DNA from: Paenibacillus sp. MAEPY2
GTDB taxonomy: Bacteria > Bacillota > Bacilli > Paenibacillales > Paenibacillaceae
DNA length: 64,000 bases
Direction: 5' to 3'
Assembly: GCF_000499205.1 (NCBI RefSeq)
Contig: NZ_AWUK01000007.1
Location: 1 to 64,000, forward strand
Below, one piece after another: positions 35,959 through 43,204 of this stretch. The notes under the pieces are model-generated. The model saw only the letters and a program-made list of their open reading frames with translations. It had not been told where the DNA came from and searched no databases. Each line of letters starts with the position of its first letter. The stretch's first letter is position 1. Both the position numbers and the translations under genes were made by a program.

Positions 35959-36423
35959 ATGGCTTTACATATCGTTCTGGTTGAACCGGAGATTCCGGCA
36001 AATACGGGCAATATTTCTCGTACATGTGCGGCTACAGGTACACATTTGCATCTCGTGCGTCCACTCGGATTCCGTACGGATGATGCCACACTGAAACGCG
36101 CGGGTCTGGATTACTGGCATGCCGTTCATATCGAATATCATGATTCGTTTGCCGAAGTTCAGGAACAGTATCCTGAAGGTCGTTTTTTCTACGCAACCAC
36201 GAAGGCGAAAAACCGATATAGTGATTTTGAGTTTCAGGATGGAGATTTTCTGGTATTTGGTAAGGAGACAAAAGGTCTTCCTCCAGAATTAATTGCGGCT
36301 AATCCCGATACTTGTATGAAAATGCCAATGTCAGGTGATGTCCGATCATTGAATTTGTCAAACTCAGCAGCAATCATTGTGTATGAGGCATTGCGTCAAC
36401 TGAATTTTCCGGATCTTGATTGA
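35959..36423 (+). CDS. trmL: tRNA (cytidine/uridine-34 2'-O)-methyltransferase TrmL
   Basis: A 154-residue SPOUT methyltransferase of the TrmL/CspR group that methylates the wobble ribose of some leucine tRNAs using SAM. Motifs: HIVLVEPEIPANTGNISRTCAATG at the start, LVFGKETKGLPPEL near 97, and the trefoil-knot motif MPMSGDVRSLNLSNSAAIIVYEALRQ near 118-145. AAAAGGAG precedes ATG 35959. Confidence 0.93.
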   Translation: MALHIVLVEPEIPANTGNISRTCAATGTHLHLVRPLGFRTDDATLKRAGLDYWHAVHIEYHDSFAEVQEQYPEGRFFYATTKAKNRYSDFEFQDGDFLVFGKETKGLPPELIAANPDTCMKMPMSGDVRSLNLSNSAAIIVYEALRQLNFPDLD

Positions 36424-36593
36424 TCCAATTCGTGTATAAGTGACGGTTAGAATTCGCTAAAAAAACATTTTTCAAAAAAAAGGACAAAAAATGTTTATTT
36501 CCAGCAGGATTCGACAAAATCTTGGCGAATTAATAAACATAGTACAAATGTACCTAGAAATTTAGAGTAAGATAGGAGAGGTGTGCCGTAGCT

Positions 36594-36848
36594 ATGAAGC
36601 CAGCTGGAGTCGTTCGCAAAGTTGACCAATTGGGTAGGATCGTATTGCCTAAATCTTTGCGTAAAAGGTATCAAATGAATGAGGGAGATCCTGTAGAGAT
36701 CTTAGTACAAGGGGACCATATCATTCTGGAGAGATACCGTCCAAAATGTATTTTTTGTGGATCAATGGAAGAAGTCAATGAGTTCAAAGAGCGTTACATA
36801 TGCGCACAATGTTTAGATGAAATGACCCAGCTTCCACAGCACGGGTAA
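36594..36848 (+). CDS. AbrB-like transition-state regulator with cysteine-rich tail
   Basis: An 84-residue protein. Residues 1-50 are a swapped-hairpin AbrB DNA-binding domain (GVVRKVDQLGRIVLPKSLRKRYQMNEGDPVEILVQGDHIILERY). The tail differs from B. subtilis AbrB: it contains CIFCGS and ICAQC, two CxxC pairs about 17 residues apart, suggesting a small zinc-binding knuckle. It probably acts as a dimeric or tetrameric DNA-binding regulator of post-exponential genes. The AT-rich upstream region holds AACATTTTT/AAAAATGTT arms that might be its own operator or a weak terminator for trmL. Confidence 0.85.
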   Translation: MKPAGVVRKVDQLGRIVLPKSLRKRYQMNEGDPVEILVQGDHIILERYRPKCIFCGSMEEVNEFKERYICAQCLDEMTQLPQHG

Positions 36849-36858
36849 GTAAAATAAA

Positions 36859-36896
36859 AAGTATCATGGCCTCCTGAAGGTCATGATACTTTTTTG
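36859..36896 (+). terminator. Terminator after the abrB-like gene
   Basis: AAGTATCATG and CATGATACTT form a ten-base stem followed by six T; also usable on the minus strand for the acetyltransferase gene. Confidence 0.88.
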
Positions 36897-36940
36897 TGTG
36901 AAAAAAAAATCGCCATCCACTTCCATCATACGTTATGAAG

Positions 36941-37381
36941 CTAATGGGATTCAGCTCTCGTGTCATACTCCATCACCCAATATTTTTCTCCGGGTGTACC
37001 TTCTTCAATGACTTTTTTCCAACCCTGTCGTTCGTAAAAACCAATTGCTTTGTGGTTGTCAGACACACATTTCAATCGAACGGGCTGCTGCATGAGTGAA
37101 ATCGACGCATCAAGTAAGCGTGAACCTGTGCCCCCGCCCATAAACCCGGGATGGATAAACAGAAGGTGGATAAAATGATCAGGGAGGTACAGCGATGCGA
37201 AACCGAGAAGCTGTCCATCTTCCTGTTCAGCCACGATAATATGCTCATCCACAGTATCTGCGTCAAAATCTTGAAGGGACATGTGCTCCGGATTTGTCCA
37301 GTGAAAACGGGCGCGACGTGACTCCAGATAAATGTTTCTTAATTCCGGGTAATCTTTAACAACAGCTGTTCGTATATTCAA
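36941..37381 (-). CDS. GNAT family N-acetyltransferase
   Basis: A 146-residue acetyltransferase. Strand and turn features include IIVAEQEDGQLLGFASLYL, the acetyl-CoA loop LLFIHPGFMGGGTGSRLLDASI (about 75-96) and KCVSDNHKAIGFYERQGWK near 105-123. Substrate is unknown. The TTG start at 37381 is chosen because GGAGGGG precedes it and it overlaps the hydrolase stop (TTGA), a sign of coupled translation; ATG 37417 lies inside the upstream gene. Confidence 0.8.
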   Translation of the reverse strand: MNIRTAVVKDYPELRNIYLESRRARFHWTNPEHMSLQDFDADTVDEHIIVAEQEDGQLLGFASLYLPDHFIHLLFIHPGFMGGGTGSRLLDASISLMQQPVRLKCVSDNHKAIGFYERQGWKKVIEEGTPGEKYWVMEYDTRAESH

Positions 37382-38295
37382 ATGTTCCCCTCCAGAATAG
37401 GTAATATATCTGACCATACATTGTCCAGAATGGCTTGCATATTTTGTTCGTCACTATTGATGGAAACGACCGATTTCAGCGCGGGCAGAACAACGCATAG
37501 TTGACCATTGGCCCCATCAGCACGGTAAGCGTTATGGGAACATCTCCAGAATTGATATCCATAACCTTGTCCCCAATCACCGTCTCCCGGCGTAGGGATT
37601 TGCTGTGCCGTCGCCAAGCGAATCCATTCCGCAGGAATGAGCTGTTTGCCGTTCCAGTAACCCTCCTGAAGCAATAATTGACCGAATCTGCCTAATTCCT
37701 CGTTGGTGAGCTGCAAGCCTGCACAACCCAAGGTAATACCCAAGGGGGAAGTTTCCCACTCTACATTCGAAATACCCAGTGGCTCGAATAGCCGGGGAAT
37801 CAGATAGTCCTTAACCGTTTGACCAGAAGCAGCCTGAAACATGGCGGAGATCATAAACGTATCTGCACTGCTATATGTAAACGTTTCACCAGGGACTCTG
37901 TTCAAAGGAAGGGACATGTAATATTTCGCCCAATCTTTCTCAGGAAGGGTGGCTCGCTCTTCCGCCCATAACACGGGGACATCATGCCCCGAGGACATCC
38001 GCAGCAAATCGTACAGGGTGAGATCCGCAGGGGGGAAGGCCGTTAAATGAGAAGCAGGAGTGGGTGATGTGAAATAATCACCGAGTCTGGATTCAAGTGT
38101 AAGCGTGCCTTCATCCAATGCCAATCCAATCGCCATACAGGTAAATGATTTGCTGACGGAATGCTGTAAGTGGCGCATATCACGGGTACGATCCCAGGCT
38201 CCGATGGTAATCCCATTCTGCAATACCCGAACAGAATGTACGTTTAACTGCTGTTCATTAATATGATGAACAAAAGAATCTATAATTCTCGACAT
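37378..38295 (-). CDS. Class C beta-lactamase-fold serine hydrolase
   Basis: A 305-residue serine hydrolase. The SxxK nucleophile motif is SVSKSF near residue 67, and the YxS/N-type motif is FTYSSAD near 157. No signal peptide is evident, so it is probably cytoplasmic and more likely an esterase or peptidase than an antibiotic-resistance enzyme. ATG 38295 follows AAAGGATG. It heads a two-gene unit with the acetyltransferase, driven by a divergent promoter carrying a LacI-type palindrome. Confidence 0.82.
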   Translation of the reverse strand: MSRIIDSFVHHINEQQLNVHSVRVLQNGITIGAWDRTRDMRHLQHSVSKSFTCMAIGLALDEGTLTLESRLGDYFTSPTPASHLTAFPPADLTLYDLLRMSSGHDVPVLWAEERATLPEKDWAKYYMSLPLNRVPGETFTYSSADTFMISAMFQAASGQTVKDYLIPRLFEPLGISNVEWETSPLGITLGCAGLQLTNEELGRFGQLLLQEGYWNGKQLIPAEWIRLATAQQIPTPGDGDWGQGYGYQFWRCSHNAYRADGANGQLCVVLPALKSVVSINSDEQNMQAILDNVWSDILPILEGNI

Positions 38296-38337
38296 CGTAA
38301 CATCCTTTCTAAAAAAAGAAGAATTTTTACTATTGGT

Positions 38338-38347
38338 GAAACGTTTC
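38338..38347. promoter_or_regulatory. LacI-type palindrome in the hydrolase leader
   Basis: GAAACGTTTC is a perfect ten-base palindrome about 20-30 bases downstream of the predicted hydrolase transcription start. It shares the GAAACGWTTC core with the two operators of the divergent sugar operon. Confidence 0.5.
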
Positions 38348-38374
38348 CGCAATTTGGCTCAAAAATTAGAACTT

Positions 38375-38403
38375 ATGTTAATACAAACGGGGTTCAATGT
38401 CAA
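38375..38403 (-). promoter_or_regulatory. Sigma-A promoter of the serine hydrolase unit
   Basis: On the minus strand TTGACA (38403-38398) and TAACAT (38380-38375) are 17 bases apart. Confidence 0.6.
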
Positions 38404-38524
38404 TGAGAATGTGCAAACGGTTACTTAAAGGATATTGTTGCATAATAGAAGTGTCTTTTGACGCAAATTTTATTACGAAAAATCAGTTTTTCGAGAAAAA
38501 AGCGCGAAATTTGTAAAAAGGTTA

Positions 38525-38554
38525 TTGACAGGGTTTGCACTTCGGGATTATGAT
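38525..38554 (+). promoter_or_regulatory. Sigma-A promoter of the beta-1,2-glucan operon
   Basis: TTGACA and TATGAT are separated by 18 bases, with an operator beginning seven bases after the -10 element. The leader to the esterase start is about 200 bases. Confidence 0.7.
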
Positions 38555-38560
38555 TTATTC

Positions 38561-38584
38561 GAAACGATTCGAAGAAATCGCTTC
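38561..38584. promoter_or_regulatory. Operator 1 of the sugar operon (LacI type)
   Basis: GAAACGATT, six bases, AATCGCTTC: an inverted repeat with one mismatch, covering the expected transcription start. Likely repressor site for the LacI protein at 48890-49906. Confidence 0.65.
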
Positions 38585-38637
38585 CACGTAAAAAGTGTTG
38601 TAATCAAGTTCAAGTAAATCAACGTTGGCTATGTTTT

Positions 38638-38661
38638 GAAACGATTCGAGAAAATCGTTTC
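38638..38661. promoter_or_regulatory. Operator 2 of the sugar operon (LacI type)
   Basis: GAAACGATT, six bases, AATCGTTTC: a perfect nine-base inverted repeat, 77 bases downstream of operator 1. Two sites at this distance suit DNA looping or a roadblock. Confidence 0.7.
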
Positions 38662-38760
38662 GATAACCGAGCGAAATACGGGGGAATCACTGGAAGTTGC
38701 AACACAAAGGCAGAAAAACAGAAGTTTACAGACAGCAGCCGACGATGAAAGGGGTTACAT

Positions 38761-39525
38761 ATGGCGCATATAACGATCGAAACCGGATCGCCTACATTAT
38801 GCATGAATACAAGCATACATGTAGTGTCCAGTGACTCCGGAGACACTTCAGGCGGTACGCTATATTTGCTGCATGGGGCAGGCGATAATGCAAGTACATG
38901 GCAACGTTTGACTACAATTGAAATGTACGCAGAGCAATATGGCTGTACCATCATTATGCCGGAAGCGAACCGAAGCTATTACACCGATATGGAATACGGC
39001 CTGAATTACTTCCATTACATCACTCAGGAGCTGCCTGAATTCTGCAGGCGTCAGCTCAATCTCAATACAGACCCGGCCAAGACTTACGTCGCCGGTCTAT
39101 CCATGGGTGGGTACGGTGCATTGAAATGTGCACTGACATATCCCGAGAGGTACCGCAAGGCGGTGTCCTTATCCGGTGTAACTGATATCCAGACCCGGCT
39201 TCATGACCCGGAGATGCCATCAGGCATGATCAAGGAAATGAAAGCGGTTTTTGGGGAACGGTTACAGGTGAAACCCGATCAGGACCTGTACGCACTGTCT
39301 GCCAAGCTGTTGAAGCAAGGTGGAAATTTACCGGATATTCTGAGTTGTTGTGGTGACATTGATCCGTTTATGGATATGAACCGCAAATTCGCAGCATACA
39401 TGCAGGAAACGGATTTTGTGTTTCGGTATGTAGAGACACCGGGCACCCATGAATGGAGATTCTGGGAGCACCACCTGAGAACCATGTTTGATTTTCTGTA
39501 TAACGACAAGACCAAAGTAGAGTGA
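38761..39525 (+). CDS. Alpha/beta-hydrolase esterase, first gene of the beta-1,2-glucan operon
   Basis: A 254-residue esterase of the EstA/esterase D group. The nucleophile elbow is AGLSMGGYGALKCA near residue 118, the oxyanion loop LLHGAGDNASTW near 37, the acid probably in CCGDIDPF near 200 and the His in PGTHEWRFW near 230. No signal peptide, so it works in the cytoplasm. It overlaps no gene but is followed by a permease within 12 bases. In this setting it may remove acyl groups from imported glucans, an inference from position only. AAAGGGG precedes ATG 38761. Confidence 0.85.
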   Translation: MAHITIETGSPTLCMNTSIHVVSSDSGDTSGGTLYLLHGAGDNASTWQRLTTIEMYAEQYGCTIIMPEANRSYYTDMEYGLNYFHYITQELPEFCRRQLNLNTDPAKTYVAGLSMGGYGALKCALTYPERYRKAVSLSGVTDIQTRLHDPEMPSGMIKEMKAVFGERLQVKPDQDLYALSAKLLKQGGNLPDILSCCGDIDPFMDMNRKFAAYMQETDFVFRYVETPGTHEWRFWEHHLRTMFDFLYNDKTKVE

Positions 39526-39536
39526 GGAGATGCAAT

Positions 39537-40496
39537 TTGAAACCTGCAGCCGAAGGACCTAGCAAAAAGCTGAAGGGAAACTTGAAAGGCAATTCGCTCT
39601 GGAGTGAAATCTGGAAGCACAGAATGACGTACACCCTGCTTATTCCAGGACTCGTCTGGCTGATCCTGTTTGCCTACATGCCAATGGGTGGCCTGTCTCT
39701 TGCCTTTAAAGACTACAAGGCGAATCTGGGGATTTGGGGAAGCCCATGGAGCGGATTTGAGAATTTCACATACGTTTTCCGGGACCCAACCTTTATTGAC
39801 GCAGTATGGCGGACGCTGTACATCAACATTCTGAAACTGATTATTCAGTTCCCGTTCCCAATCATTCTGGCCCTGTTGCTGAATGAGTTGCGGATGCGCA
39901 GAGGGAAAAAGTGGTTCCAGACGGTTCTTACGTTCCCTCACTTCCTTTCATGGATCATCGTATCCGGGGTAGTCATCAACGTCCTGGCTTATGACGGACT
40001 GGTAAACAGCGCACTTGGTTTGCTTGGATTGCCAACCATTAACTTCTTGGGTTCCGAGTCCAACTTTGTACCGATGCTGCTGTTGACGGATATTTGGAAA
40101 TCAAGCGGATGGGGTGCGATTATCTTCCTGGCTGCCATTTCCGGTATTGATCAGGATCAGTATGAATCGGCACAGATTGACGGCGCTTCCCGTATGCAGC
40201 AGATGTTCAAGATTACATTGCCAAACATTCTTCCGACAATTACTGTCATGTTCATTCTGTCGGTTGGTGGCTTGATGTCATCCGGTTTCGACCAGATCTT
40301 CAACTTGGCGAATGCCGCAACCAAAAATGTATCGGAAGTATTGGATGTATACATCTATCGGATTACGTTCCAGTCTTCAACGGACTTCTCATTCTCGACG
40401 GCGGTCAGCTTGTTCCGTTCCCTCGTGAATATGGTCTTGCTGCTTCTCGCAGACAGATTTGCCAAGTGGCTTGGCGGAGACGGTTTGTTCCGATAA
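39537..40496 (+). CDS. Sugar ABC transporter permease (LplB/YteP family)
   Basis: A 319-residue membrane protein with about six helices and the inner-membrane EAA loop (YESAQIDGASRMQQMFKITLPNILPT, about 215-240) that contacts the ATPase. The N-terminus matches LplB-type permeases (YTLLIPGLVWLILFAYMPMGGLSLAFKDY). Together with the next permease and the binding protein it imports an oligosaccharide. TTG 39537 follows GAGGAGA at good spacing; the earlier GTG 39522 overlaps the esterase stop. No ATPase is encoded here; a shared MsmX-type ATPase elsewhere is usual. Confidence 0.88.
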   Translation: MKPAAEGPSKKLKGNLKGNSLWSEIWKHRMTYTLLIPGLVWLILFAYMPMGGLSLAFKDYKANLGIWGSPWSGFENFTYVFRDPTFIDAVWRTLYINILKLIIQFPFPIILALLLNELRMRRGKKWFQTVLTFPHFLSWIIVSGVVINVLAYDGLVNSALGLLGLPTINFLGSESNFVPMLLLTDIWKSSGWGAIIFLAAISGIDQDQYESAQIDGASRMQQMFKITLPNILPTITVMFILSVGGLMSSGFDQIFNLANAATKNVSEVLDVYIYRITFQSSTDFSFSTAVSLFRSLVNMVLLLLADRFAKWLGGDGLFR

Positions 40497-40514
40497 GAGA
40501 GGAGGAAAAATGAA

Positions 40515-41417
40515 ATGAGCAAGAGAGCTAACAAAAAACCGAGAATTGGTACAGAAAAAATGACATTTCTCGATTACATTATTTTCGCCATTTTACTTGT
40601 GCTTGCCCTGATGATTCTGATTCCGTTCTGGAATGTCATCATGATCTCGTTCGCAACACAAAAAGAATATGCAGACAATCCATTTTTGATGTTCCCTAAA
40701 GAATGGACATTGGATTCCTATAAGGCGTTGTTCGCTGACGGAACGATTCTGTCGGGGTACAAAAATACAATTATTTTGCTAGTCATCGGCTTGCCACTCA
40801 GCTTGTTCCTGACAACAAGCATGGCATATGGCCTTAGTCGCAACAAATTTCCGTTCAAGAAATTTCTCTTTTTCCTGGTACTGTTCACCATGATCTTCAA
40901 TGGTGGTATTGTACCGCTGTACCTGATCATGAAATCACTTCACCTTACAGGTACGCTGTGGTCCGTTATTCTGGCGGGAAGCTTCAGTGCATTTAACATG
41001 ATTCTGATGATGAACTACTTCTATACCTTGCCTGAATCGCTGATGGAGTCGGCGAGATTGGATGGAGCAGGGGAGTGGAGAATTCTGTTCTCGGTAGTTC
41101 TGCCACTAGCTACACCAATTATGGCTACCATCACGTTGTTCTACGGTGTGGCGTACTGGAACAGTTGGTATGATGCGATGATATTCCTGCGAAAAGCGGA
41201 TCAGTTGCCGCTCCAGAATGTACTCAGAAACATTATCGTCACATCCCAGACGAACGCATCCAATGCATCCAGTGTGGATGCTGCCCAAGCAAGCAATTTC
41301 TCAATGGGTATGAAGATGGCGGCCGTATTTGTCACCATGGTACCAATTATGTGTTTCTTCCCAATGCTGCAAAAACACTTTGCCAAAGGGGTATTAACAG
41401 GGGCTATCAAGACCTGA
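40515..41417 (+). CDS. Sugar ABC transporter permease (LplC/YtcP family)
   Basis: A 300-residue permease, partner of the preceding one, with six helices and the EAA loop PESLMESARLDGAGEWRILFSVVLPLATP near 175-203. The C-terminal KHFAKGVLTGAIKT is a hallmark of the family. GAGGAGG precedes ATG 40515, 18 bases after the first permease. Confidence 0.9.
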   Translation: MSKRANKKPRIGTEKMTFLDYIIFAILLVLALMILIPFWNVIMISFATQKEYADNPFLMFPKEWTLDSYKALFADGTILSGYKNTIILLVIGLPLSLFLTTSMAYGLSRNKFPFKKFLFFLVLFTMIFNGGIVPLYLIMKSLHLTGTLWSVILAGSFSAFNMILMMNYFYTLPESLMESARLDGAGEWRILFSVVLPLATPIMATITLFYGVAYWNSWYDAMIFLRKADQLPLQNVLRNIIVTSQTNASNASSVDAAQASNFSMGMKMAAVFVTMVPIMCFFPMLQKHFAKGVLTGAIKT

Positions 41418-41471
41418 TTATACGTATAGGATTTTTGCATTAAAATTCTACTAAAAACATGGGGGTAAAAC

Positions 41472-43070
41472 ATGAAAACGAACAAAAAGTTGTCAGTAAG
41501 AGCTCTCTTTGCCATCACGCTTAGTGTAGTTATGCTGATGGTGACCGCTTGTTCCAGCCAAGGAGCTTCAGGTGGTAACGAAAAAGATGCAGAGGGAAAT
41601 TACAAAGACAACCTGACCATCTCTGTAGCTAACCTGACAGAAATTAAAAACGGGAACTTGGATAATGATTTCCACAAGTTCTGGACAGACAAGTTCAATG
41701 TAACATGGGATTACAACTATATCGATTGGGATTCATGGGGCGAGAAGCTTCGTCTGTGGATCAACTCTGGCGATTTGCCGGATGTAGCCGTATGGAACTA
41801 CGTGCATGGCGATGCCATGAACAGTATTGATCAAGGCCTGTTCTACAAATTCCCGGACGACTGGAAAGAACGCTGGCCTAACGTGGCAGCAGCCTACAAG
41901 TTGACCGGTCTTGGAGACAAGCTGGAAGAACTGACAGGTGGAACATACGTCCTGCCAAGACCAATCTATTTCGAGAACAAACCTGCTGATCCATTGACGA
42001 ACCAAATTGGTGTCATTGCGCTTCGTAAAGACTGGGCTGAAGCCGTTGGTTTCGAACTGAAAGATGCATATACAACAACTGAATTGAATGAATACGCTGA
42101 GCTTGTGAAAGAAAAAGATCCAGGCAAAGTGGGCAACAAACTTGTACCTCTGTCCTACAATGCGGCAGATGCCATGACGAACATCATTATGCCGAACAGT
42201 GTACATGCCATGACCGACTCTCCGTTCTATAAGGGAGAAGATGGCCAGTTCCACTGGGGACCAGCAGATCCTGAGACGCTGACAGGACTTAAATTGATGC
42301 AAAAAGCCTACAAAGATGGCTTGCTCAATCCTGAGTTCTATACATGGAAAAACAATGAAGGTCAAAACAACTTCAAAGTAACAGGTACAGCTGCAGTAAC
42401 AAGTCTGGGCGGACTGGCTTCGTACAGACAAGGTCTGGATTCCGATATGAGAAAGAATCTGGGTGTAGATAGTGATGATCTGGTACACACAGCAATCGTA
42501 TTGGGCGATGATGGGAAATACCGCAACATGGAGCAAGCCAACTTCTGGTCTGCATTGATCTTCAATCCGAACATTAGTGACGAGAAATTCGAACGGATCA
42601 TGGATCTGATTGACTACTCGACTACCAAAGAAGGACAATTGCTGATCAACATGGGCTTCGAAGGAAAAGATTGGAAGTATGATGAAAACAATGAACTGGT
42701 TAGCTTGCTGCCAGAAGGAACTGTTCTGGAAGACAAATACCCAGCACGTTTCGAAGGTCTCTATCTTCTGGGCGACGACTTCAGTGTTGTGAACCCTGCA
42801 ATCAAAAAGGATTATCGTGAAAGAGCTGTGAAGCTGTTCGAGGAAAAAGCAAAACTCGGTACAGAAGGTCAATCACTCGCAACATACGACTGGGATGTCA
42901 ACCTGTACGATTCCAAAGCTAAAAGTCAGGCTTCATTCGACTACCAAAATGAGTATGCCAACTTGATCCTCAAAAATGGAGATCTGGAAGCGAACTGGAA
43001 AGAATGGGTAAACAGCAAAATGTCCCTGGTTCAGCCTTATCTGGATGAACTGAACAAAGAATTCAAGTAA
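41472..43070 (+). CDS. Extracellular sugar-binding lipoprotein
   Basis: A 532-residue solute-binding protein. The lipobox is MVTACSS, giving a lipid-modified Cys near residue 27. Aromatic-rich segments (FHKFWTDKFNVTWDYNYIDWDSWGEKLRLW) suit oligosaccharide binding. It belongs with LplA/YtcQ-type proteins. By gene order it corresponds to Lin1841 of Listeria innocua, the beta-1,2-glucooligosaccharide-binding protein; specificity is inferred from the neighbouring phosphorylase. Ribosome site GGGGG before ATG 41472. Confidence 0.87.
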   Translation: MKTNKKLSVRALFAITLSVVMLMVTACSSQGASGGNEKDAEGNYKDNLTISVANLTEIKNGNLDNDFHKFWTDKFNVTWDYNYIDWDSWGEKLRLWINSGDLPDVAVWNYVHGDAMNSIDQGLFYKFPDDWKERWPNVAAAYKLTGLGDKLEELTGGTYVLPRPIYFENKPADPLTNQIGVIALRKDWAEAVGFELKDAYTTTELNEYAELVKEKDPGKVGNKLVPLSYNAADAMTNIIMPNSVHAMTDSPFYKGEDGQFHWGPADPETLTGLKLMQKAYKDGLLNPEFYTWKNNEGQNNFKVTGTAAVTSLGGLASYRQGLDSDMRKNLGVDSDDLVHTAIVLGDDGKYRNMEQANFWSALIFNPNISDEKFERIMDLIDYSTTKEGQLLINMGFEGKDWKYDENNELVSLLPEGTVLEDKYPARFEGLYLLGDDFSVVNPAIKKDYRERAVKLFEEKAKLGTEGQSLATYDWDVNLYDSKAKSQASFDYQNEYANLILKNGDLEANWKEWVNSKMSLVQPYLDELNKEFK

Positions 43071-43129
43071 TCATTCAGTAGTTAGCAAGATGGGATATGA
43101 CAGGTGTGTTCTGTCGGTCCCATCCAATC

Positions 43130-43176
43130 GAACCCGGTGCGCGGTCTCTCCCCGAACGCAGCCGGGTTCTTTCTTT
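43130..43176 (+). terminator. Intercistronic hairpin / attenuator
   Basis: GAACCCGG and CCGGGTTC arms with inner GCG/CGC pairs and a CTTTCTTT tail, between the binding-protein gene and the GH3 gene. It may partly end transcription or protect the 3' end of the abundant transporter mRNA. Confidence 0.65.
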
Positions 43177-43204
43177 CAACAACATGTAGTGGAGGATAAT
43201 GTCT

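Noticed and set aside
37378..38295. Beta-lactamase resistance gene
   Set aside because: The SxxK fold is present but there is no signal peptide and the context is a metabolic hydrolase/acetyltransferase pair.
38338..38347. CcpA cre site at GAAACGTTTC
   Set aside because: It lacks one base between the AA and CG blocks of the cre consensus; the core instead matches the neighbouring LacI-type operators.
41733..42872. 379-codon minus-strand ORF opposite the binding-protein gene
   Set aside because: No ribosome site or recognisable domain; composition is that of the reverse strand of a biased gene.
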